A stretch of DNA of 64,000 nt, from assembly GCA_025345505.1 (NCBI GenBank), contig JANVCC010000185.1:1556701-1620700 (forward strand). Direction: 5' to 3'. Positions within the stretch are counted from its first letter, which is position 1. The number at the start of each line of letters is the position of its first letter. The DNA is from Todiramphus chloris collaris (Eukaryota > Chordata > Aves > Coraciiformes > Alcedinidae). This document shows, piece by piece, positions 40,790 through 50,285 of the stretch. A model generated the notes under the pieces. That model ran no database searches. It saw nothing but the letters and a program-made list of their open reading frames with translations, and was not told the DNA's origin. The position numbers were made by a program, and so were the translations under genes.

Positions 40790-40859
40790 TTACCTCCCAT
40801 GGTTCGAAGTCTTTTATAAGCTGCTCAATGTCTTGGCAGATTATTCAGCAAAAGGACAG
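40790..40859 (+). CDS. DENND1A: DENND1A coding exon, linker after the uDENN strand core (about residues 102-124)
   Basis: A 70-bp exon preceded by an unusually long T tract ending GTAG and followed by the donor GTATTG. The first base completes a split serine (AG+T) and the exon ends on a whole codon. It encodes YLPWFEVFYKLLNVLADYSA followed by KGQ. The motif YLPWFE is a hallmark of DENND1 proteins, and the FYKLLN form fits DENND1A (DENND1B has YYKLLN). Human has ILADYTTKRQ at the end where this gene has VLADYSAKGQ. The donor is weak after GT, and the exon goes from phase 2 to 0, so skipping it would shift the frame. Intron retention would add three residues and a TAA. Confidence 0.96.
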
Positions 40860-41896
40860 GTATTGTTCTAAAGTTCTAACCCTTCTTTTCCCTGCCCCAA
40901 TATCAAACGATGGAGAGAGGATGAAGAGAAGCTGTTTTAAGGAGGGCTTAGTTCAGAGACAACCATGCAAATTATTCATCTGTATGATGCAATAATATAG
41001 AACATCATATTCAGCCAAGGTGAAAGCTTGGCAAGTGCTTTTGAAAAATAAATATGCTTTAATTTTTGGGAAAAGATAAAGCCCAAGAATGTGACTGTGG
41101 ATCCAGCAGATGTTAATGGTTCCCCTGCAGTCACCCAAACCGTGCAGCCTTCCTGGTTGCCTGCCCAGTGTGCAGCACATCTCTGCAATTCCTGTATCGC
41201 AGCGCTGCACGAAGCTTTGCCAGATGTCCTATCCACATTTACCTGTCATGGAAACTAAGTGTAGAACTAAGCTTACTGGTGCAAAGTGCTTACCCACATA
41301 GCATCATCCAGCCTCAACCCTTCAGGTGCTGTTTTGCTTTTTTAAAAGTTTTTTACAAAGCAAAACAAAGTATAATTCAGTCTTGAGACAGTGAAAAAAC
41401 GTGAAATACAAGTATCATCTTCCCAGTTGGGTTGCTGCTTTGATTTATTATGATTTTGTGACGATAAATATTGTGTATTGAATTTGTCAGAATCATTTGC
41501 ATTTAAGGTGGAAGCACCTGGGGTGACATCTTCATCTGGATGCATTAAATACGTTTGGCTCTACCTTAAGTTAGTGAGTTGTTATTTAGAACTTGCAGTG
41601 AAAACTGACTTCCTCTGAGCTGAGTAACTGTGTAGTGCATAGGTTGGTGACTCAGTGGGTTGCAGAAATACATATGAAAAAAACCTAAAAAAATCCTGTT
41701 ATTAAACCCAGCTGTAAGAGGAAACTACATTTATTTCTGTTCATAGTCCAATTTATATATCTATTTTCTCATTTTTCTTTACACTTGCAAGTTCTCTGAG
41801 CCCCCAGTTCCAAAACATTGCCCTTCTATCTTGGAGTTTAGCTTGTTACAGCGATGCCTACTTAGTATTCCTTTTCTTTTTCTCTGCTTTTTTCAG
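40860..41896 (+). other. DENND1A: DENND1A intron, 1.0 kb
   Basis: The shortest intron in the window, from GTATTG to TTTTTTCAG. I see no internal feature beyond short non-conserved open frames. Confidence 0.93.
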
Positions 41897-41977
41897 GATA
41901 GTCAAAGGAGTGAGCTTCTAGAAACATTTCATAAACTTACCATCCCTGAGCCAGGAACTTCTGTTCATCTTGGAGTG
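41897..41977 (+). CDS. DENND1A: DENND1A coding exon, variable linker (about residues 125-151)
   Basis: An 81-bp, 27-codon exon in phase 0 at both ends, with acceptor TTTTTTCAG and a consensus donor GTAAGT. It encodes DSQRSELLETFHKLTIPEPG and then TSVHLGV. The frame LLET.HKL.IP.PG..VHL matches human DENND1A, but about nine of the 27 positions differ, which makes this the least conserved exon seen. It corresponds to the linker between the upstream and central DENN parts, where DENND1 paralogues also differ most. Because it is symmetric it could be skipped without a frameshift. Retention of the next intron would add 18 residues before a stop at 42032. Confidence 0.95.
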
Positions 41978-44159
41978 GTAAGTGAAGTGGGAGAGATGTC
42001 AACTAAGGTGTTTGAGTTTTATAACATAGGGTAAGAGAGGAATGTCAAAAGCAATTCCCTGGTTTGGAACTTGGTATTCGGATGTTGTTTTCCTGTGAGG
42101 ATGCAGAGCGGTGAAATTCCCCTTTTCACATTTGGGGCCCTGTGTTTCCCTTTCCTTAACCTCGGATGTCTTTGAAATGCTGTTCTTTGGTTGGGGGAAG
42201 ATTGTGTATATCCCCCATGGAAGTTTCTCACCATATCATCTGTGACCTGTGAGAGGTCACAGAGCAGCAGCGCAACATTTATCGCCCACGCAGAACTCCT
42301 AGATCTTGCAAGGATACGAGGGGGACAGGGCTGGAAAGCGAACAGTCTCGGACCTGTCAGAGCAGCATCTTGATTATTAACTGGTTGTCATATTTTCTGA
42401 CTCCTTTTTCTCTTCCTCCCCCCAAGAAAAAAACTTGATGAAAATTTCATTTCATTTTTATATAGAAAACTAATCAAAGAATATTGAAAGAATAGTCGTG
42501 GGATTTTATTTGTGGGATTGTACTTTGGATTTGGCCTTCTGGGGTTTTTGTTTTCAAGTGAATTTTTGCAGAACAATGCTGTGTTGCGGGCTGCAGTGAA
42601 AAAGCACTTACGATGCACATTGGTGCAGTTGCCAATTAGTCATTTAGAGTTCACATGGAAACTAGTGATGTGTGCAGCCACAGTTCTCTTCTCCCTCTCA
42701 TTTCCTTTACTCCTCCTTCTGAAGTACTTTTTGGCAACAAGCAGCTTACTCTCATCACTTCACCCTGTAATGTCAGTCGACAGGTAACAGTTGTTTGGCC
42801 TCGCTAGGTCACCAGCTGGCAGTGGAAATGTCCCGGTGCTCTGGAGGCGAGCTCTTTCATGAACAGCATTTCTGTTTAAGGGGACAAGCTGTCTCAAAAG
42901 GCAACAATCAGTTGGGATATTTCAGTTTTTTCATACCAGTGGTTTCAAGGAATGCTGCCGGTCTCCCCTTGTCTCAGACATTTCATGGGCGATGAAGCAA
43001 GAAAGGATATAAAAAAGCAGCCAAGGGACTGTTAGCTGTGCTGTCTTTATGCGCTTTAGTTTGGCTGTTTACAGGCCTGCTCTGGGGTCGGGGTGAGGTT
43101 CCTATATGTGATGTCGTTGTGTATGCTATTCCTGTATCTTTGCATTGCATCTCTTCAACCAAACTAAAACAGTGATAGATCAAAAAGCAGAAATGAGTGT
43201 TTATACATTTAGTGTCTATATTCAGCATAGCTGTTACACCCGCTTGCTATTTCAGGTTAGAGACTGTTCATGAAGCACTGAAATGTCTGAGATATATATA
43301 CAAGAAAATTGTGCCAATTGTGGAACTATGCCAAGAATGTAACAGCCTTTAAAGCTTCGGCAAGAAATTAATAAGTAGCCCTAAGAAAATTGTGAAAATC
43401 TTAAAAATACTATAAATTGTATACGGCAGTGATTTACAAAAGCAGTTGAATTGCATTCTCTCCTGACCTTTCCCAGAGACCTAACCAAGAATCATGCAGG
43501 TTGTGCATGGTCAGGTTGGGCACGAGCGTGAACTTGGTCTCTTGGAATGCAATTAAAAAAATGTAACAATATAATGGATTATGAAATTGTGAGACCAATA
43601 TTGTCTTTCAAAGTGTGGGGGTTTTAAGGCATATAAAAGTGTCCTAGAACTTTAGTAGCATTTTTCAGGTAAATAGGCATAAAACCTCAGGAATCATTTC
43701 TCAGTAAATTTCCATGACTTCATCATTGTCTTGAAAGAAACCCCCTGATGCCGTGAGTCAGAAAAGGACCTGCCCGCGGCTGTTCCTGCAGTCAGTCCTG
43801 CAGCCTGCAGCGGGCTGTGGCACGATGGCTGGAATTATGGACTGCCTTGGCCTTTCCTTGGCTTGTCTCGCACCGCGTGCCAGCCCATGTGTATCAGTGT
43901 CTCTGAAGAACAAAACAAAATAATATAAACTTTTCAGGAGCATTTGATACTTTCTGTGTTAATGCATTTCATTTTTCATGGGCAATCTGAGAATCCAGCC
44001 TTTGAAATCCATGACACAGTCGTACTGGAAGTTGGTAACAAATGTTCTCTCATTTTTATTTATCTGAGCAACTGCTGTTGCTGCTGTTAGTAATAGCAAG
44101 CAATATATATAGATTGTTTTTGACAATAGTGCAATAATCAATATTTGCTCTTTTTTTAG
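41978..44159 (+). other. DENND1A: DENND1A intron, 2.2 kb
   Basis: From GTAAGT to a T7 tract ending TTTTTTTAG. It contains a perfect inverted repeat at 42239-42263 and an acceptor-like AG at about 43256 followed by a 31-codon open frame that is out of phase with the upstream exon. DENND1B has an extra peptide at this junction (about NQEIFIACEQVL); I found no counterpart of it here. Confidence 0.92.
42239..42263. promoter_or_regulatory. Perfect inverted repeat, everted AGGTCA half-sites with 5-base spacer
   Basis: Ten-base arms TCTGTGACCT and AGGTCACAGA surround the spacer GTGAG with no mismatch. Each arm carries TGACCT/AGGTCA, the core half-site of many nuclear receptors, arranged as an everted repeat with a 5-base gap. 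It may be a binding site, a small hairpin in the transcript, or chance. The geometry is seen in the sequence; the function is inference. Confidence 0.4.
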
Positions 44160-44213
44160 CACTCTTACTTTACCGTGCCTGACACCAGAGAACTTCCTAG
44201 TATACCTGAAAAT
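44160..44213 (+). CDS. DENND1A: DENND1A coding exon, entry to central DENN (about residues 152-169)
   Basis: A 54-bp exon of exactly 18 codons, phase 0 at both ends, between TTTTTTTAG and GTGAGT. The peptide HSYFTVPDTRELPSIPEN matches human DENND1A at every position as I recall it, while DENND1B has HSYFIAPDVTGLPTIPES. It is the best single discriminator of the paralogue in this window. It lies just before the central (cDENN) part. Skipping would remove 18 residues in frame. Retention would add three residues and a TGA. Confidence 0.96.
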
Positions 44214-47200
44214 GTGAGTACTTGAGAGAGCCACGCGCTTTACCCTTTCTGCTTAATGTCAGCAGCAGAACAGATAACAACCCTTACCTCTGTTTGGCCC
44301 AGTAAGAGATTATATTCTGTAAAAAAAAACAGTGCTAGATGTAACTTACTGTGAGCATTCCATCATTTCTTGGCTCTAATAAGTGAGGAAATTTAAAATG
44401 CACATTTATAGTTATAGCCTACTCAGAACTGGAAGGAACGGTGATTTGGTAACTGGGTGTGACACTAAGGTGGTGTTTTGGAGAGCAATGATGGAGTTAA
44501 TTTGTAGAAAAACTTGCTCACTACAGTAAGCCTGCAAAAATTCTTGAAAGTGATCTAAAGGCAGGTTTGTGATTGCCGTTTGTGGGAGTACTACAAGAGC
44601 CATCCTTTACAGAAAAATGCAGGATTACAATAGAAAGGAATTTCATCCACTTTACCAAGACTTTATTTTCTATCAAAAAGAAGACCAGGATCTGTTGAGG
44701 TGTTTCATTGCTATACCTGGAACTTGAATCCCAATCTGTTTTCTCCTTGTAAGTCCCAAAGAACTGCTGTTTTAAAGGAAGTTTACTAACTCCACAGCTA
44801 AAGAAGCAGTATTTTTCTTCTGCATCCAGACTGACATTTTGTTCTCCCCTTGCTGACCTCACACTGTTTACATAATATTGTTGGTTTTCTTGAAGTGTGA
44901 GACTGAGTACAACATGAAAAAGAAACTAAAAACTAAACTGGGGAAGTATTACTGGAACCTGCTGCAGAGTAACGCACTGGTTTGAAATTCATTGTATTTG
45001 AAAAAAATGTTTCAATGCAATATGTTGGTTTTATTTATTAAAGTGTAATGGCTACTTATCAGTCAATCTAAGGATATAGTCTGGATGCTCAGTATCTTCA
45101 GTGGAAGAGTTTGACATTTCAAACATCCATATTGCCGGTACTTAAGAAAGATCAAGTACAAGTTTAGTATTAACTTGCCTTGTTCTTTAAGATGCTGTCA
45201 GAATTAAAATATCATATATCCTCACTTAAAACATGTTGTATAGGTGCAGATGAACATCTGGGCTGTATCAGCTGCAGTTGCTCGGGCAGTCTTCTTTTCT
45301 TTGTGATAACATCTTCCTCCTGTGTCATGTTTGCACAATAACATTCTAGACTTGACAGTTTGCACTGGTGATTAAAAGCTGAAATGTCCTAAGGATAAAG
45401 TACTAATGGGCAGATTGATATGGGTAGAAAAAAGCAGATCTGTGAAGCATACAGTGAGACCCTTCTGAAAGAATGACATAGGAGACCAGTCAGAATGATT
45501 ATTAGGTGGTTCTGAAAATGTCCAAGCCTACCTGGTGTTTCTAGGGCCACCTTTTCAGAGACTTTTTAAGTCCCACAGAGTTATCTTGTATGTGTTGCAG
45601 CGTGCCTCAGATTTCTAGTCAGATGATAGGTCTGTGGGAAGACAATGCTGGCATTTGCTTCTCTTAAATACTCTTTAATATGCTCTTGCTACGTCTCTTC
45701 GCCAGATTTCTGTGCCTGACATCTCAGCTTTCTTTCGCGAACATTTTGCGGTCTGCCTTAGCACCATATACCTCAATTTATGGCACAAAAGAAAGAAAGG
45801 GAAATCATCGAGACATTTCATCTTGTTTGTGGATGATTTGTATAGCAGATAACATTTGGGACTTTTTGTTTCTGTTTTAAAACATTGTTGCTAGTTTTTC
45901 TGTGTTGCAGACTTTTGATAGCGACACGTATCCCGTCAGTACATTTAATAGATGTGCTCTTTCTTCTAAGGGGCTTTGTTTTTGTAGAAATATGATACAT
46001 CAGGAGCAATTCAAGAGTCAATTCCTGAATCCAAACTAGCTATCAAATCCCATCCTAATCCAGACATGAAGTCATGTGTTTACAGGGTTTATGTTTTATG
46101 TTCATTTCTTTTATGCTAATTGTCCCAAACTTTAACAGTTTTTGTTTTGTAAGCCTCAGATCACCTGGAGAGCAAGGAAAGAAGTTTATTTCTGTCTTGC
46201 AAGTTGGTAAAGTGGAGAGCAGAGAGAAATGAGCTAGTAACGCTAAGAAACCAGTGGTAGGGATTAAAAGTAGATCATCTGCCCTGGTCAAGCTTTAACT
46301 GATACAGAACAGCTTAATAGCACAGTGCCTAGCAGAGGCTTCAGGAAGGATTGCTGTGTTTATGCTCTGGTGGTTATGTCTGCCGGTGATGTTCGCTTTA
46401 TATTCAAAGGTGTGAATCAGCTTCCAAAACATTTGAGCAGGAGACATGATGAATGCTGGTGAATTATTTTATGGCCATTCTAAAAGAAGAGGCCTTGGGC
46501 CAGTAGGAGTTGGGAAACATTTGAAAGCTGAACGCTCAGCCTCCGTGGGAGGGAGTGCCGTGGGATGCTAAGAAGCATCCTCTTTGAATCACTGATTGGT
46601 GCTGATGTGCCCTGGGGGGAATGTGCCTGGTTCAGTGTGGGCATCCTGGGCAGTGATGGACTCTTCCAGTGTCTGCTGTGAACCAGGGCACCTCTGGGAA
46701 GAGAAGTGGCAGAACACTTCTTTCAGGTAACAGAGATGTATGCCCATAGGTACACAGAGACAAATTAAAAAGCTAAGGCTCATTGTAAGAAAAACAAAAT
46801 TAAAAATGAAATCCATTGGTCTAACTGTTGTTGCAGTTGACTGTCTTCTATTTCTTTTCTTGTTGATTTTGTTCTAATGAGTATTTCTTGTGAGAATTTT
46901 ATCTGTCTGTTAATGCAAATTTAATATAGAATTGTAGCATATTAGGGAATAATGCAAGGACATTAAACGAGCATAAATCTTCATGGATTTTGCTCAATTG
47001 GCTTGTTTATTAAAAATTCCACATATCTTATCAGTAATTACATTTTTAAACCTGTATTAGCAAAAGTTTTAGTAGTGCCAAACTTTGAAGTTGTATGTGG
47101 TGATTAATGGCAAGCAGCACAGAACTTGATTTGGAATGTTAACAAACTTATTGGGATTATCTGACGCTGTGTCAGATCAGTGTGTTTAATGAGACACACA

Positions 47201-50043
47201 GAAGTGTCCGTGCTGAATGTTTGTAACAGCAAAGCATTCGCTTCTTCAAAAGACTGAAGTTATATGAAAGATTTGTAAATGCATTGTGACTTTGGAACGA
47301 ATGCAGGAAATAACAGTGCAAGGCTGTGAGTTTCCTGCTAGTGCCTCTTGTGTTTCAGAACCACCAGGAAAGCCAGCAGTCTGAAGTGATGATATTTTCC
47401 TAGTGATTATCTTCTGGTGTATTTTGTATCACTGAGTCCTGCATTTCCAAATGCCAGATTTTGCACTCATTATAACATAACCATACCAGCTTTTCTTAAA
47501 ATCCACGCCCCCTTGTTTATTTCTGTATTTTCACTGTTTGATAAAGTGTATTGTCTGCAGTTTTTTTGTTCTCCCAAACAGCAGCACAGCATTAGAAAAG
47601 AGTTCCAGCTGCTTAGCCAATTACCTACCCCTGTTAGATTTTGAATGTGTGATATTTCACAGAAAACAAGCTACTAAAATAAGATGAGAGATTTCCAATA
47701 GGAGGATGGAGAAGGAAACCTGACTCAATTCTATTGACCTGTTCCAATAGGAAATTTCCTGAAGTCCTGTAAATGAGAGAGCTATAATCCATGTTGCTGT
47801 GCTTGAACTTCACTCTTTGCAGAGGAGAGAGTTCTTGGCATGTTCCTTCAGTGGGGAAATCTTCATTAGATGATGCAGGGAGAGAACTGAGTGAATATTA
47901 TTTGGTTTACCCCTTCAGTGAGGAAATCTTCATTAGATGATGCCCGGAGAGAACTAAGTGAATATTATTTGGTTTACCTCCCAAGTCAGTGTGCCTGTGC
48001 GTTTAGGGATATTAGCTAGAAAGTGATCAAATAGAAGATTGATCTAGGAGTGAACTTTCAAAGGAGCATAAGGGAATTTCGTTGCTTCTTGATGCGTTTT
48101 GAGAGGAGTGGGGATACCTGTTCCTGCATTTTATTTTTAAAATCCCACTTTTTACTCCCCCAGAAATGCTTAAATCATAGGAAACAAAATACACAACAAT
48201 TATACTGCAAATTGGAACGCTTTCATTTGTATTTATTTAACTCATTCATGGTTTTGTCACTTACGAGACATGTCTTTCAAAATACATGTGTAAGTCCCAA
48301 TTTCATCTTCAAAGATGACAGCTTTCTTATAAATAAAACTTAGAGCTAACACGTGAATTTCCTGAGTATCAATACATTACCATGCCGCCCACATGCTTCC
48401 CAGGTGTCACTGGCAAATTTCTGAGAGCAGAGAAGACTGAAACCCGGCAAATCTTTCCATCTGAAGGTGCATTTGTACATCAAAGCCAGTATTTTGCTAG
48501 AATAAAGTTGGTGAAAGAATAATTGCAACTCAGGACCCTGTGTCTGTTCTCTTGGTGGAGGATACTGTGGCCTTGTGAACACATCCATGCAGATGCAGCT
48601 CAGCACCTTCCATCCAGCAGGACCCAGGGAACGTGAGCTCCTTTGCCCGGGCCCCTAATTCCCGTGCCATCCGAGGCAGCTCAGTGCTACTTTCAAATTC
48701 TCTGAATTCACACTATTTGCGGTAATTGTGTCGTCATGCACCGTGTTTTGGCGTCGTGGAAAGATGGGTGAGAGGGGGAAGAGGAGCCGTAGAGAAGACA
48801 GCTTATGTTTAGACAAAAATATCATGCTAATCAGCACAGATGGGATGAGAAATACAGAAAAAGTACATGATAGTTTAATAGGTTTTTGGCAAAATGTGTT
48901 GGCTTTTTTTTTTTCCTTTTTTTTTTTTCTTCTTTGAGAATACCTGTCTGTGGCCATGGCTCTGCTGTAACAAAGCCTGGGCGGCTGGTGTATATTCCTG
49001 TGTTTGAAGCAAGCCATAATGAGCTTAGTCTTATCTATCTACATACTGGTACAAAAGTCTTCCAAATACAATGCTTAATTTTCCTTTAGTTCTTTCTGTT
49101 TGGATGGCAAGCTGTGGAACATATTTTTGCACAGTATGAAGCATCTTGGCAGACTCCTCAGGCCAAGTATTGGTGGGTTTAGAGTTATCTTTGGATCTGT
49201 CAAAAGTGCTAATAGGCTTTGTTGAGCTTCTTTAAGTTTCTAAATCATATTTGCTTTTTGCTTTTCTGCACTTTTTTATTTAACGATGATTAAGATTGCA
49301 CTTGAATTCATGACTAATCTAATTTTTCTCTCATGTTTTTTGTATAAGACTGTCTTTATCATATAGCAACCCTTTCATATCTGTGAGAAGCTATCTGGAA
49401 AAAATCCCCTAGTTCAGCGGTTTTGGGTGTATTACCTTCTCCTCCACCATCCCCTCCTTTTTTTTCTTACTTGCATGTTTTAGGAAGTGAAAATAAGAAG
49501 TTTCCCCATCCTCCCAAGGAAGTGCTTTCTGTATTACGAGGGTGAGCGTGTGTCTGAGCACACGAACTGAGTTCAGACAACCTGTGTAACTGGTTTTTGC
49601 TTCTGTGTTAAATGCCAGTGTGTAATTCCAGTGATTGGAATTGTTCTGGTGCAGGCTGAGCTTACATTTTAATTGGTGAAATCAGAACTGCCCTCTAAGG
49701 GAGCTGGTTTTATTGTGGGGTTGGGAGACTTTTCTGGTACTTTATCAGACAGCTTTGAAGTTTCCAGTGGCAGAACATACTTTCTCTCAGAGGAGTATCT
49801 TGTATTAAAGACACTGCATGTGAAACATCATCAATTTTATTATTCCAAGACCTAGCTCCCCAAAAGTTGGGGGAAAGATACTGCAATTAAAATGTGCTCT
49901 GACATAAGATGACATACTGCTTTCTTTCGTTAAGCCACGTACTGGATGTAGCATAATAGGAGGATGAAATCTGGTTATTTTTTTTGTTAAGGACACTTGT
50001 GTTTGTAATGTCATGAATCAAAAGTTATTTTCTCTCTTCCCAG
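44214..50043 (+). other. DENND1A: DENND1A intron, 5.8 kb
   Basis: From GTGAGT to CTTCCCAG. It contains a 67-bp tandem duplication at 47845-47978 and T/TTC-rich runs near 48905-48935. The longest open frame, about 120 codons on the minus strand at 48655-49017, has lysine runs from an A-rich stretch and no recognisable protein similarity. Confidence 0.92.
47845..47978 (+). repeat. Tandem duplication, two copies of a 67-bp unit
   Basis: Copy 1 is 47845-47911 and copy 2 is 47912-47978, head to tail with no gap. Both run from CCTTCAGTG to GGTTTACC and differ at about four positions (roughly 94 per cent identity). The unit is not a simple repeat and carries TCTTCATTAGATGATG. The few differences suggest a fairly young local duplication. 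Confidence 0.93.
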
Positions 50044-50154
50044 AGAAATCTGACAGAGTATTTTGTAGCAGTTGATGTCAACAACATGCTGCATCTCTAT
50101 GCCAGTATGCTGTACGAACGCCGCATCCTCATTTGTTGTAGTAAGCTGAGCACT
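50044..50154 (+). CDS. DENND1A: DENND1A coding exon, central DENN core (about residues 170-206)
   Basis: A 111-bp, 37-codon exon in phase 0 at both ends, with acceptor TTCCCAG and consensus donor GTAAGT. It encodes RNLTEYFVAVDVNNMLHLYA, then SMLYERRILICCSKLST. NLTEYFVAVDV and ERRI are signature stretches of the central DENN core. MLHLYASMLYERR fits DENND1A (DENND1B has MLQLYASMLHERR). One clear difference from human is ILICCSK in place of ILIICSK, where the codon reads TGT. The central DENN core contributes to Rab binding in the family, but I cannot place this residue relative to the interface without a structure. Confidence 0.97.
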
Positions 50155-50224
50155 GTAAGTAAAATGCAGAATAATTTCTTCTATTCACTAGAGTGTTTTT
50201 AAAATGACAGCCATGTAGAGGAAA

Positions 50225-50285
50225 TGTTCTGATGATCACCAGGTCCCCCTTCCAACCTCAGCTCAATTCTGTGGTTCTCTGTGAT
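50225..50285 (+). repeat. CR1-type LINE 3' end fragment
   Basis: Carries GATGATCACCAGGTCCC, then CCTTCCAACCTCAG and a degenerate TTCTGTGGTTCTCTGTGA tail, the usual order at the CR1 3' end. It is inserted in the gene's sense direction about 70 bases after a splice donor. Only the last 60 bases remain recognisable. Confidence 0.85.

Noticed and set aside
40750-40995. 81-codon + strand frame over the exon at 40790-40859
   Set aside because: A shadow frame with an F-rich start from the T tract; the DENND1A frame is different and fits both neighbouring exons.
48655-49017. 120-codon minus-strand frame
   Set aside because: Contains lysine runs from a low-complexity A-rich stretch and no recognisable domain; it lies in an intron.
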